From positions 198,473-262,472 of the forward strand of contig CAWJEX010000018.1 of assembly GCA_963841995.1 (NCBI GenBank): DNA of 64,000 nt, read 5' to 3'. The notes beneath the pieces were generated by a model that had not been told where the DNA came from, did not search any database, and saw only the letters and a list, made by a program, of their open reading frames with translations. Shown in pieces: positions 43,233 through 52,200 of this stretch. How positions within the stretch are numbered: position 1 is the stretch's first letter; the number at the start of each line of letters is the position of its first letter. Source of the stretch: DATDPM01 sp963841995 (GTDB lineage: Bacteria; Pseudomonadota; Alphaproteobacteria; DATDPM01). The position numbers and the translations under genes are program-made.

Positions 43233-43514
43233 ATGACGACGCGGAGACGGTTTACGGGCGAGTTCAAGGCACGGGTGGCGCTGGAAGCCTTGCGCGGCGA
43301 CAAGACGGTCCAGGAGATCGCGGCGCGGCATAAGGTGCATCCGAATCAGGTGAGCACATGGAAGCGCCAGGCGGTCGATGGCCTGTCGGAAGTGTTTTCG
43401 AACGGCGCGGACCACGAGCGCCAGGATCACGAGACCGAGGTTCGAGACCTTCATGCCAAGATCGGCCAATTGACGGTGGAACGGGATTTTTTGGCCAGAG
43501 GGCTCAAGCGATGA
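43233..43514 (+). CDS. IS3-family transposase OrfA
   Basis: 93 residues from ATG 43233. Helix-turn-helix region MTTRRRFTGEFKARVALEAL and TVQEIAARHKVHPNQVSTWK, then a leucine-zipper tail ending LTVERDFLARGLKR. It binds the IS ends and is normally fused to OrfB by -1 frameshifting. It overlaps no host gene. An in-frame ATG at 43203 is less likely. Confidence 0.9.
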   Translation: MTTRRRFTGEFKARVALEALRGDKTVQEIAARHKVHPNQVSTWKRQAVDGLSEVFSNGADHERQDHETEVRDLHAKIGQLTVERDFLARGLKR

Positions 43515-43533
43515 GCCGGGGGAACGCAAGGCG

Positions 43534-44440
43534 ATGATCGTGCCGGACCGCCCCGGCTTGAGCTTGAGCCGCCAATGCCGCCTTCTCGCGATCAGCCGGT
43601 CCTCGTTTTATTACACCCCCCGAGGGGAGAGCCCGGAGAATCTGGCGCTGATGCGCCGGATCGACGAGATGTTTCTGCGATCCCCCTTCTTCGGCAGCCG
43701 GCAAATGGTGCGTCAGTTGCGGCGCGACGGCGTTCGTGCCGGGCGTCACCGGGTCCGCCGCCTGATGCGCCTCATGGGTCTGGAAGCGATCTACCAGGCG
43801 CCCAAGACCAGCGCGCCCCACCCGGCGCACCGGATTTATCCCTATCTGCTCCGGAACGTGGCGGTGGCTCGCCCCGATCATGTCTGGTGCGCCGACATCA
43901 CCTCCATCCCGGTGCGGCGCGGGTTCCTGTACCTGGTCGCGATCATGGACTGGGCGGCGCCATGTCCTGGCGTGGCGTCTGTCCAACACCATGGACGCCC
44001 GGTTCTGCATCGAGGCGTTGAACGAGGCGCTGGCCAAATACGGCAAGCCGGAAATCTTCAACACGGACCAGGGCAGCCAGTTCACCAGCCTCGACTTCAC
44101 CGGCGTGCTCAAGGACGCGAATGTCGCGATCTCCATGGACGGGCGGGGCCGGTGCATGGACAATATCTTCATCGAACGCCTCTGGCGGTCCCTGAAATAC
44201 GAGGCCGTCTACCTGCACGAAATGACGGACGGCTTCGCCGCCGAGCGCGTCATCGGCGAGCGGATCGCGTTCTCCAACACCGAGCGGCCGCACTCCGCCC
44301 TCGACGGCGCGACCCCGGCTGAGGCTTACGCGACGAAGCGGCCTGTGGATATGATGAACAAGGCTCGCGCCTTGCCCACATCTCCACAGGCCCAACAGCA
44401 ACAAAAGGCGTTCAACATGAATGGGATTATGGCAGCGTGA
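43534..44440 (+). pseudogene. IS3-family transposase OrfB with an internal frameshift
   Basis: Starts MIVPDRPGLSLSRQCRLLAI. The DDE catalytic residues are present but lie in two frames: first Asp in WCADITSIPV (frame 1), second Asp in NTDQGSQFTS and Glu in IERLWRSLKYE (frame 2). The break is near 43958-43966, where bases are missing between WAA and HVLAWRLSNT. As the ends are perfect, the element jumped recently and this damage, if real, is later. Confidence 0.85.
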
Positions 44441-44642
44441 TCAGCAATCGGAATACACCTTAACTTCGCTGCCAACCTGTCCAACCAACCAGGACCAGCT
44501 CAGCCATCAATACGCGGGAAGGCTTTCAGTAGAGCCTGAGACGCTCTCTACGGACGAATTGGCCTACCCAGATGCATGCGTGCAGACGGAGATAGGCTAT
44601 ATGCGGAGCGGCGAGTGACAAACCGTGAAGGGGGGGCAAGAG

Positions 44643-46526
44643 CTAAATTGAAATTTGTCGTCCAATCTCAACGACCTGATCGCTCGGCAGGTTGAAGAAA
44701 TCGCTGACATGAACCGCGTCGCGCTGCATCATAGCAAAAAGGGTTTCTTGCCACGCTGGTAACCCCCTGCCGTCCTCTCGGGCCACCACGGTCTCGTGAC
44801 CAACGTAATAGGTCACATCGCTGAGATTTACCGTGCATCCGTGCGACTTGCTGGCCAGCAAGACCTCCGGAATATTTGGACGCTCCATGAAACCGTAGCG
44901 AGCTTCCGCGCGCCAGAAATTCGGGGCGACTTCCTTGACGGTAATCCGGTCGTATGATGCAACCCGGGGAACTGGCAGAATCTCAACTCGCAAAACGAAC
45001 AGTTGCTCATGCAAGGCACGGTTCTGTTTGACGTGCCAGACCATCACGGGCGGCGTGTCTTGCATCGTGCGAGTCAGGAACACCGCCGTCCCAGGCACGC
45101 GCGGAATGTTGTCTGACTGAATTTTTGCGATGAATTCAGGAATCGGAATCAACAATTCATGGATACGGGCTGTCACCGCCGCAGCCCCGCGATGCCAAAT
45201 CCACATCACCCCGTAGATCGCAATTGCCAGAAGGAGCGGGACATACCCCCCCTCCGCTACTTTGGTGAGATTGGCTAGGAAGAACGCGCCATCGATGACA
45301 AGGAAAAATGCTGCGACACTTCCTGCGGCGATTAAAGGCCAACCCCAAATCTCGCGCATCGCGATGAACAGAAGGGCTGAAGTCATAAGCATTGTCAACG
45401 ATACGGCGATGCCGTATGCGGCCGCTAGATTGTCGGATTTGCCGAAGCCGATCGTTAGCCCAATCGTCACAATCATAAGTAAGAAGTTGACGACGCCAAC
45501 ATAAATTTGACCGTAGCCCTCCGACGACGTGTGTTTGATCTGCAACCTCGGTAGCCAGCCCAGTAGAATTGCCTGCCGGGTCATGGAAAATGCCCCGGTG
45601 ATGATGGATTGGCTGGCTATGATCGTCGCCAATGTCGCAAGCGCAACGAGCGGTATCAGCAATGGCTCAGGGCAAAGACGATAAAAGATGTTGCCATCCG
45701 CTGGCGCTCCGTTGAGAACGAGGGCGGCTTGCCCAGCGTAATTCAGGATTAAACTTGGAAATACGATTGCAAACCACGAGAGCCGGATCGGTCCTCTGCC
45801 GAAATGGCCCATATCCGCGTAGAGGGCCTCCGCCCCTGTAACGCACAGAAAAACCCCGCCGAGTACCAGAAAGCCTGAAATTCCGTTGGAGAACAGATAG
45901 GCCAGCCCGTAATGCGGATCGAGCGCAGCAATTACCGCTGGGTGCTGTGCAATTCCCGAGATTCCCATGACAGCCATGGCGATGAACCAGACAGACATCA
46001 ATGGCCCAAACGCTTGCCCGATCCTGGCGGTGCCCTGTGATTGGATCGCGAACAGAGCGAGCAAAATCACCACAGCCGTTGGAACAATATATGGCTCGAA
46101 GGCGGGCGTTGCCATATTCAAGCCCTCTAGTGCCGACAGAACAGAGATCGCGGGAGTGATTGCTCCGTCACCGTAGATCAGCGCCGCACCGAAGAGCCCA
46201 ACGGCTACGATCATCGGCCGCTGCTGTTTTTTCACTCCCAACAAAGACATGAGAGCCAGGATGCCACCTTCGCCGTCATTGTCGACACGCATAGCAAAGG
46301 AGACATATTTCAAAGTGGTAATGATGAAGAGTGTCCAGAGCACGAGCGAAAGCGCGCCCAGAATAATGCTCGCGTCCGGCGTCTTTCCGGTCATGTTGAG
46401 AATGGTCTTGAAAGTATAAAGCGGGCTAGTGCCGATATCCCCGAACACAATCCCGAGTGCTGTCAAACTCAAGATTGGCAGGCAACTCTGCGGAACTCTG
46501 CCCCTTGCTTTTTCAATTGATGTCAT
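44643..46526 (-). CDS. kup: Kup-type potassium/proton symporter
   Basis: 627 residues, full length. Twelve membrane segments fill residues 15-460. Family signatures are LTALGIVFGDIGTSPLYTFK at the N-terminus, FGAALIYGDGAITPAISVLS, and RLSWFAIVFPSLILNYAGQA. A 170-residue cytosolic tail follows (IPRVPGTAVFLTRTMQDTPP). Kup imports K+ with H+ at low K+ or acid pH. The start overlaps the ParB-like gene by 14 nt, so the two are coupled. MgtC follows upstream in the same direction. Confidence 0.95.
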   Translation of the reverse strand: MTSIEKARGRVPQSCLPILSLTALGIVFGDIGTSPLYTFKTILNMTGKTPDASIILGALSLVLWTLFIITTLKYVSFAMRVDNDGEGGILALMSLLGVKKQQRPMIVAVGLFGAALIYGDGAITPAISVLSALEGLNMATPAFEPYIVPTAVVILLALFAIQSQGTARIGQAFGPLMSVWFIAMAVMGISGIAQHPAVIAALDPHYGLAYLFSNGISGFLVLGGVFLCVTGAEALYADMGHFGRGPIRLSWFAIVFPSLILNYAGQAALVLNGAPADGNIFYRLCPEPLLIPLVALATLATIIASQSIITGAFSMTRQAILLGWLPRLQIKHTSSEGYGQIYVGVVNFLLMIVTIGLTIGFGKSDNLAAAYGIAVSLTMLMTSALLFIAMREIWGWPLIAAGSVAAFFLVIDGAFFLANLTKVAEGGYVPLLLAIAIYGVMWIWHRGAAAVTARIHELLIPIPEFIAKIQSDNIPRVPGTAVFLTRTMQDTPPVMVWHVKQNRALHEQLFVLRVEILPVPRVASYDRITVKEVAPNFWRAEARYGFMERPNIPEVLLASKSHGCTVNLSDVTYYVGHETVVAREDGRGLPAWQETLFAMMQRDAVHVSDFFNLPSDQVVEIGRQISI

Positions 46527-46851
46527 CCGAACTCTCGCTCCACTGATCGTCGTGACAGTACCAACATTCCTCTTCTCCTAAATCCGCCACGACCACGACC
46601 AAGACGTCTTTGGCTCCCTCCTCGTGAAGCGCGCGCGCTAAGTGATGATGGTCGATAATGTAAGGGCGTTCTTTGGGTCCGCGGACGACTGGAAGCATGT
46701 GTTTGCCTAGAAACTCGGCCCGCTCCTTTTCAGGAAGCTTCTGCCAATGGTGACGCTTTTCGCTCACTTCCCGCATGCCAACCGTAATCTGCGTCGGCCG
46801 CAGGCTTTTGATTGAAACGGGCTTGAGAATGGGTTCCCGAACGAAAACCAT
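46513..46851 (-). CDS. ParB-like (ParBc_2) protein, short form
   Basis: 112 residues from ATG 46851 (CAGGAGCG). The sequence KPVSIKSLRPTQITVGMREV, then FLGKHMLPVVRGPKERPYII and DHHHLARALHEEGAKDVLVV, matches the putative ParB-like nuclease family with its DHHH pocket. Relatives I recall are longer by about 80 residues; this one ends right after WYCHDDQWSESSDDIN, overlapping kup. It is either a natural short form or a 3' truncation fused to the kup leader. No parA and no partition context, so plasmid segregation is not implied. Confidence 0.7.
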   Translation of the reverse strand: MVFVREPILKPVSIKSLRPTQITVGMREVSEKRHHWQKLPEKERAEFLGKHMLPVVRGPKERPYIIDHHHLARALHEEGAKDVLVVVVADLGEEECWYCHDDQWSESSDDIN

Positions 46852-46870
46852 GAGGCGCTCCTGACGGATG

Positions 46871-47314
46871 TCACTCGGCTTCAGTTTTTGGTGGTTGAGG
46901 CCAGCGCCGGTGAATGGCCTTTTCAAACCGCCCGCCAAAAATCAGCAAAACTAAAACGATAGGCAAGCTGAGCAGAACGATTGGCCATTCGCTGACCCCG
47001 CAAGCCGCACCAATACACGCGGTCAACCAAACGCATGCCGCCGTGGTAAGGCCGTGCACATGGTCACCTTCATCCTTGCGGATGATGACGCCCGCACCCA
47101 AAAAACCGATTCCGGTCACAATGCCTTGGATAACACGGCTCGCATCACCGCCGCTGGCTTGGCCGAAAGCGAGGACGGCCAATGCCGAGCCAAGGCCCAC
47201 CAGTCCAAGCGTACGCACCCCCGTTGGCTTGCCGTGAAGATCGCGATTGAGGCCCAGCGCGGCGCCCACGAGTGCCGCCGTACCCAGTCGCAGGGCAATG
47301 TCGAACGTATCCAT
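46871..47314 (-). CDS. MgtC/SapB family membrane protein
   Basis: 147 residues from ATG 47314; ATG 47359 would add an unrelated leader. Four membrane segments and the family blocks ALVGAALGLNRDLHGKPTGV then RTLGLVGLGSA, and GIVTGIGFLGAGVIIRKDEG then DHVHGLTTAACVWLTA. This is the MgtC core without the C-terminal ACT-like domain of virulence MgtC. MgtC proteins affect magnesium limitation and the membrane ATP synthase. It sits 19 bp upstream of the ParB-like gene, forming an mgtC-parB-like-kup cation unit. Confidence 0.9.
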   Translation of the reverse strand: MDTFDIALRLGTAALVGAALGLNRDLHGKPTGVRTLGLVGLGSALAVLAFGQASGGDASRVIQGIVTGIGFLGAGVIIRKDEGDHVHGLTTAACVWLTACIGAACGVSEWPIVLLSLPIVLVLLIFGGRFEKAIHRRWPQPPKTEAE

Positions 47315-47431
47315 AGCTGTTTTCTCCGAGCAAAAAGCCCGCGTGAAAAGAAGCAACACGACAGAATAGTAAATTCGGGCGAATTGGCGTTTGTTTCATG
47401 GGGCGGCCACTGGCCTCTAACGGTAAATTCG

Positions 47432-47947
47432 TTATCCCTGATTTGCCGGAGTTCCCGCCCGGGCGACGGTTCGTTTAATTTGATTTAGCACAAAGCACCG
47501 GATCGCTGGCTCCGCTATCCATAATGCGGTCCTCGGCCGGTTCGCCAGCAGCGCGTCCCGCGCGATCTCGGGGATCAGATCGTGCTCATCATCTTCGGCG
47601 AGCGTGATCAGGGTCGACACGCCGGCGGTTCCCTGGCGCATCACGATCCCGAACTCGGACAGATGCGCGCGCAAGGCATTGATCAGCATGGTTCTCTGAC
47701 GGATCAGAAGCTCCCGTGTCCGGTGCAGCATCAGGACTCCCTGCTGCTCTTTACCTTTCACCGGCACGAACCGCATCGTCGGCCGGGTCGCCGCCTCGCA
47801 GATCGCCGCCGCATCCGCGGCGTCGTTCTTCTGCCGCTTCGCGTAGGACTTCACATAAGTCGGGGACATGAGCTTCACCGCGTGGCCCAGGGCGATGAGC
47901 GACCGCACTGTGCAACGACAATTTTGATGTCCGGGCGGTCATCGTAA
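47432..47947 (-). pseudogene. IS110-family transposase fragment
   Basis: Minus strand: SYAKRQKNDAADAAAICEAA then TRPTMRFVPVKGKEQQ is the DEDD-domain part of IS110. LIRQRTMLINALRAHLSEFG follows. The start of the DEDD domain and the whole C-terminal Transposase_20 half are missing. Not the same as the copy at 55104. Confidence 0.85.
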
Positions 47948-48044
47948 TCGTCGCCGCGCAGTGCCCATTCGCCCGGCTTGAGATAGATCAATGCCCCCGG
48001 TCGGGATCGATGGGAGCTTTGAACCATTGAGCAAAGGGGATCGC

Positions 48045-48637
48045 ATGAAGCACCTCATCGTCGTTGCTGATCCCGCCGAAAACAGCTTCACGATGGGGCT
48101 GACACGCGCCTATGTCGCTGAATTGGAAAAGCTCGGGCACAATCAGCGGACATATGATCTATACCGTATGCGATCTAACCCTGTCCTGACCGCACATGAA
48201 CTCTTGCCGGTCAGTGCCAAGCATCCCGTAGACGCCGATGTGGTGCAGGCACAGGATGATATTCGCGCCGCCGATGTCCTTACCGTCATCTATCCGCTCT
48301 GATGGATGTCGATGCCGGCGATGATGGAAGGGTATGTCGACCGGGTCTTCGCACGCGGTTTTGCCCATGAATCCGATGGCGTTGTGCACGGATTGCTTTC
48401 GGAAGGAGACCCGTTCTGATCACCCTCTCAGGCGCACCGCTGCCGCTGCTGGCCAAGAGCGGCCGCTGGAATGCCGTGCAGGTGCTGCAAGACACACATA
48501 TTTTCCGTTTGGCGGGGTTCGAGTTACTCGAGCATCTGCATTTCGACGAGATTGTCCCGCATCTCCCGGATGCCATTGCCGAACAGCATATGGCACGGGC
48601 CCGGTCCTGCGCACGGCAGCATTTTTCTGCGGGCTAG
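48045..48637 (+). pseudogene. Decayed NAD(P)H:quinone oxidoreductase
   Basis: MKHLIVVADPAENSFTMGLT starts a flavodoxin-fold quinone reductase related to the intact gene at 23906. The hallmark PLWW is broken: TGG has become TGA at 48300-48302 (VIYPL stop WMSMPAMMEGYVDRVFARGF). A frameshift near 48410 then moves the rest (LITLSGAPLPLLAKSGRWNA, FRLAGFELLEHLHFDEIVPH) to another frame, ending at 48637. Two lesions make a pseudogene likely rather than an error. Confidence 0.85.
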
Positions 48638-48706
48638 AACGCCACCGATGCGGCAGCCGGACGCGGTCTGCCGACGTAGCTGCATTTGATAAGAGGAGAG
48701 CGATCC

Positions 48707-49561
48707 ATGGCAAAAGGCACAACCGATTCCCCCGTTTGGTTCATCACCGGCTGCTCGACCGGCTTCGGCCGGGAGTTTGTCCGTGCGGCACTCGCGCATG
48801 GGTTCCGCGTGGTGGCAACGGCGCGCAACCCGAAGACGCTCGACGACCTTATCGCCGGGCATGAAGACAGAGCGAAGGCCCTTGCCCTGGACGTGACGAA
48901 TGCAGATCAGATCAAACGCGCCGTCAGCGAAGCCCAAGGCGCTTTCGGTCGCATCGACGTACTCGTCAACAATGCCGGATACGGCTACATGGCCGCGGTC
49001 GAGGAAGGGGAGGAGAAGGACATCCGCACCCTGTTCGAGACCAACTTCTTCGGCTTGGCCGCCATGATCAGAGCGGTTTTGCCGGGAATGCGGGCACGAC
49101 GGCACGGATCTATCGTCAATATCGCATCAGTCGGCGGGATCATAGGCTTTGCCGGCTCGGGCTATTATGCGGCCACGAAATTTGCGGTCGAAGGCCTGTC
49201 GGAGTCCCTTGCTCATGAAGTCGAGCCGTTGGGGATCCGGGTGTTGCTGGTCGAGCCCGGTCCGTTCCGGACGGATTGGGCTGGGCGATCCCTGAAACAA
49301 TCGCCCAAATTCATCGGTGACTATGAGAAATCGGCCGGCCAACGCCGCCGGGAAATCGCGGGATATAGCGGCAAGCAAGCCGGCGATCCGGCGCGGGCCG
49401 CCGAAGCCGTCATCAAGGCCGTGCAGTCAGCCGCGCCCCCTCGACATCTGGTGCTCGGTCATCAAGGCTTCGACAACGTCGAAAGCCATCTGCGGTCAAT
49501 GCTGCAGGAGGTCGCTCTCTGGAAAGCGACCAGTTTGAGCGCCGACTATCCGGCGCCGTGA
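48707..49561 (+). CDS. Short-chain dehydrogenase/reductase
   Basis: 284 residues from ATG 48707 (AGAGGAGAG). Classical SDR: NAD(P)-binding WFITGCSTGFGREFVRAALA, NNAGYG, catalytic Ser before GYYAATKFAVEGLSESLAHE with Tyr-x3-Lys, and VEPGPFRTDW. It resembles the oxidoreductase/SDR group annotated with retinol or 3-oxoacyl substrates. The real substrate is unknown. It follows the quinone-reductase pseudogene on the same strand by 69 bp, perhaps a former two-gene redox unit. Confidence 0.88.
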   Translation: MAKGTTDSPVWFITGCSTGFGREFVRAALAHGFRVVATARNPKTLDDLIAGHEDRAKALALDVTNADQIKRAVSEAQGAFGRIDVLVNNAGYGYMAAVEEGEEKDIRTLFETNFFGLAAMIRAVLPGMRARRHGSIVNIASVGGIIGFAGSGYYAATKFAVEGLSESLAHEVEPLGIRVLLVEPGPFRTDWAGRSLKQSPKFIGDYEKSAGQRRREIAGYSGKQAGDPARAAEAVIKAVQSAAPPRHLVLGHQGFDNVESHLRSMLQEVALWKATSLSADYPAP

Positions 49562-49868
49562 CGCACCATCACCCGTAATTGAATGCGAACCCGGCGGTCA
49601 AGAAAGCAAGAAATCCGGCGGCCGAGCCGGGGTTGAAATTCCTCGTCACGGCCTTCGTCGCGCAAGCGGTGGGCGGGCCACAAATCTATACCGGGCGATC
49701 GATCAAAGAGGTTCATTCCCGCCCCAATATCACGTCAAATGACGCGGCGAGGACGCAGTGATTCACGCGGCGATGAAGGCGGACGAGTGTTGGCGAAGGG
49801 AGATTTAGAGGGTGCGGGAGTATGATGTGATCTACTGCGTTGGCTCCTATCTTAAGAGGGTTTGAAAA
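49562..49868. other. Gap with a decayed copy of a short gene family
   Basis: No intact gene. 49741-49800 (GGCGAGGACGCAGTGATTCA, CGGCGATGAAGGCGGACGAG) matches the EDAAVHAAIKADKF part of the small gene at 60238 and is broken by stops. Confidence 0.5.
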
Positions 49869-50372
49869 ATGAGCTGCGTTGATCAATGGCTTCAACGATT
49901 TTATTGGGGTTCGCAGATCGGGTTGTTCCTCGTTGCGGTCATTGCGGCATTCGCCGCATTTATCCAAGTAAGAACATACAAATTATTTGAGTTGCTCAAG
50001 TTTTTAGAATCCCCGGATTTCAGAAGGTCTCGCCGAATTGTGGTCAGAGAGATCGCAAAGCGAACAGGGGAGTGGTGGAATGACAAAGAGCACGGCGAGC
50101 ACTTTGAGGAAGCGGCATCTCATGTGTGCGCTGCATATGACATTTTGGGTAGAATGATTGAATTTGACAGATTGGAACGTATTTTCCCTAAGTCGGGAGA
50201 CGGGGCATTTTTTCGTCGTTTTTGGGCGAATAGCATAGTTAGAACACACGATGTACTAAGTAGTTTTCTCGCGCATCGTCGCGAAACCGCTCCTGATGCA
50301 TACGCGGCGTTTACTCGGCTGGCACAAGCTGCACGGCCTTACGCGACGATGGGGCCGTTGACGGAAAAATAG
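49869..50372 (+). CDS. Membrane-anchored protein of unknown function
   Basis: 167 residues. An N-terminal membrane helix (SQIGLFLVAVIAAFAAFIQV) is followed by a helical soluble domain (FELLKFLESPDFRRSRRIVV then REIAKRTGEWW; CAAYDILGRMIEFDRLERIF). The layout recalls DUF4760-like proteins, but I cannot confirm it. A+T content is clearly higher than in neighbouring genes, as is the use of ATT/AAA-type codons, which suggests recent transfer. It lies just left of repeat copy 4. Confidence 0.65.
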   Translation: MSCVDQWLQRFYWGSQIGLFLVAVIAAFAAFIQVRTYKLFELLKFLESPDFRRSRRIVVREIAKRTGEWWNDKEHGEHFEEAASHVCAAYDILGRMIEFDRLERIFPKSGDGAFFRRFWANSIVRTHDVLSSFLAHRRETAPDAYAAFTRLAQAARPYATMGPLTEK

Positions 50373-50514
50373 GACCGCCGTTAGACCGGGCGGTTTGCCG
50401 GTATCGGCAGTTGCCAATTAATGGCACGATCGCCAAGCGCCGCCACGCCGGCAAGACCGCCTGCGCCAAAAGCCGCCCTAAAAACTGATGGTCTTCACCG
50501 AGCGGTTACCCTCG

Positions 50515-50727
50515 CGGCTTATCGGCAATCGGACGTTTCTCGTAGAGAATTCAGAAGGTTATTGGTGGGCGCACCAGGACTCGAACCTGGGACCCGCTGA
50601 CTAAGAGTCAGCCGAGAATCGTGGAATATCAATGGGATGTCAGACTGGAGTCTGTCAGAATATGTACGTTATTTGTATGGAGTCTGCTGTTTTTACGCAA
50701 GGACGAGTCTGACGTTTTTCCGTCATT
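50515..50727 (-). repeat. Mosaic repeat copy 4, split by IS630
   Basis: GGCTTATCGGCAATCGGACG and GAATTCAGAAGG, tRNA piece, GTCAGACTGGAGTCTGTCAG, TATGTACGTTATTTG, GACGAGTCTGACG. It continues beyond the IS630 at 51778-51838 (CTCTTCGCGGGCCTAAAG). Confidence 0.88.
50563..50612 (-). tRNA. 3' half of tRNA-Lys(CUU), fragment 4
   Basis: Minus strand GCTGACTCTTAGTCAGC, T arm intact, GCGCCCACCA end. The 5' half is absent, as in the other copies. Confidence 0.78.
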
Positions 50728-50728
50728 A

Positions 50729-51775
50729 GAGCGGGATGACTTTAGCCGGAGTCGATTAGGGATTCCCACCGACTCGTAAAAATGATTCAACATGCTGGCT
50801 GGGAAGGAGGCCGGCATGGATGGCCAAAGCTTATTCGATGGATCTGCGCGAGCGCGTAGTGGCGGCAGTTGAGAAGGGCGGGATGTCGTGTCACGCGGCT
50901 GCGGCGCATTTTGAGGTGGGGATCGCGACGGCGATCGCGTGGGTGCGCCGGTTACGGGAAACCGGCAGCGTTGCGCCCGGCAAGATCGGCGGCTACAGGC
51001 CGAAGAAGATTGTGGGCGAGCATCGGGCTTGGTTTCTGGAGCGGGCGAAGAAGCCATTTACGCTCGCTGGGCTTGTCGCCGAGCTGGCCTTGCGCGGTCT
51101 CAAAGTTGACTATCGGACGGTGTGGAACTTCGTCCACGCTGAGAGGCTGAGCTTTAAAAAAAACCGCAATCGCCAGCGAACAGGACCGTCCCGACGTCGC
51201 ACGCAGGCGTGAGCAGTGGACGAAGTATCGCGGGCGGATCGACGCCAAACGCCTCGTGTTCATCGACGAGACGTGGACCAAGACCAACATGGCGCCATTG
51301 CGGGGCTGGGCTCCGCGCGGCCAAAGGCTCAGGGCCAAGGTCCCCTACGGCCGCTGGAAGACCACGACGTTCCTGGCGGCGCTTCGCCATGATCGTATCG
51401 ACGCCCCATGGCTGGTGGCGGGGCCGATCAATGGCGAAAGCTTTCACACCTATGTGGAAAAGGTTCTCGTGCCAACTTTGAGCCCCGACGACATCGTCGT
51501 GATGGACAATCTTGGAAGCCACAAGGGCAAGATCATTCGTCAAACGATCCGGGCTGCCGGCGCGAAGCTGTTCTTCTTGCCGAAATATTCACCCGACCTG
51601 AACCCAATCGAGCAGGTCTTCTCCAAGCTCAAACACCTGCTGCGGAAGGCCGCGCCGCGATCGGCCGATGCCATCTGTTCGGCCATCGGCACCCATCTCG
51701 GCGCTTTCACCCCGCAGGAATGCGGAAACTACTTCAAAAACTCAGGCTACGAATGGACCTAGAGTCATCCCGCTC
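50729..51775 (+). mobile_element. IS630-family insertion sequence, about 1047 bp
   Basis: Inverted ends GAGCGGGATGACTTTA (50729) and TAGAGTCATCCCGCTC (to 51775), flanked by TA on both sides, the IS630/Tc1 target. It sits inside repeat copy 4: the uninterrupted form is seen at 56.33 kb. Confidence 0.9.
50822..51762 (+). CDS. IS630 transposase, two frames joined at an A8 slippage site
   Basis: The first frame (50822-51212) starts MAKAYSMDLRERVVAAVEKG with a helix-turn-helix (HAAAAHFEVGIATAIAWVRR). The second frame starts at the A-run 51156-51163 and reads through KTAIASEQDRPDVARRREQW to FIDETWTKTNMAPLRGWAPR. The DDE motif is complete: VFIDET, VVMDNLGSHKG, YSPDLNPIEQVFSKLK. The A8 run after GCTTT is a typical programmed frameshift site for this family, so the transposase is probably functional. 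Confidence 0.9.
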
Positions 51776-51962
51776 TAGGGCTCCTCTTCGCGGGCCTAAA
51801 GTTATCCTGCATTCCCCTTGCCTGCTGACTCACGCTTGGTGGCCCGTCACAGACCGCGACAACTGGTCCCGCGTGTAAGGGGGGCGACCAAGAAGGTCTC
51901 GTCAACGAGACTCGATGAATTCTGGGGCGGACAGCGTTTTCGGGAGGGACAACCGGTTTTGC

Positions 51963-52136
51963 CTAACTCGCGATGAGTTGTTCCACCGCCGTGAGAACCC
52001 GCAGGGCGGCATTGAACGCAGCCTGGTCCTGTGAACCAGAAAGCTTGTCTGCCCACTCCCGCGCTACTGCCAAAGCGTTGGCACCATGGCGCATAATGAG
52101 CTCCTCCGCCGCATGCTGAACTTCAGCGTTTTTCAT
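51963..52136 (-). CDS. Small conserved helical protein
   Basis: 57 residues from ATG 52136 (GAGG upstream). MKNAEVQHAAEELIMRHGAN then ALAVAREWADKLSGSQD and AALRVLTAVEQLIAS. It has the general shape of short rhizobial proteins in which a helix with RHG precedes an alanine-rich helix. I cannot name a family. Start, ribosome site and codon pattern support a real gene. It lies downstream of phaB in the same direction but 490 bp away. Confidence 0.55.
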   Translation of the reverse strand: MKNAEVQHAAEELIMRHGANALAVAREWADKLSGSQDQAAFNAALRVLTAVEQLIAS

Positions 52137-52200
52137 GTTCAGTAATCCTCGGTTCCGATCGTCAGAGTAGCCAGTTGATCGCTCTGCGGCAATTTGGAAT

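Larger units (their letters stand above)
43166..44502 (+). mobile_element. IS3-family insertion sequence, 1337 bp
   Basis: Terminal inverted repeats TGAGCTGGTCCTGG at 43166 and CCAGGACCAGCTCA ending at 44502. A 3-bp target duplication GCC lies at 43163-43165 and 44503-44505. Comparison with the intact copy at 32592 gives the empty site directly. Two ORFs in the IS3 arrangement. Confidence 0.93.
42890..44618 (+). pseudogene. Second copy of the small secreted protein, interrupted by IS3
   Basis: The first part (42890-43165) is nearly identical to 32592-32866 at DNA level. It has seven As where copy 1 has eight, so the frame stops at 43150. After the IS3 element (43166-44502) the gene resumes with ATCAATACGCGGG and runs to 44618 as in copy 1. 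Two separate lesions thus inactivate it. The duplicated block includes the repeat upstream, so gene and repeat were copied as a unit. Copy 1 has about 300 bp of extra sequence between them. Confidence 0.9.

Noticed and set aside
46513..46851. Plasmid partition system from the ParB-like gene
   Set aside because: No parA, no parS-like repeats and a length too short for ParB; the family is a separate nuclease-like group.
32087..50612. Functional tRNA-Lys genes
   Set aside because: Only the 3' half from the anticodon arm on is present in each of four places; the D arm and 5' acceptor strand are missing.
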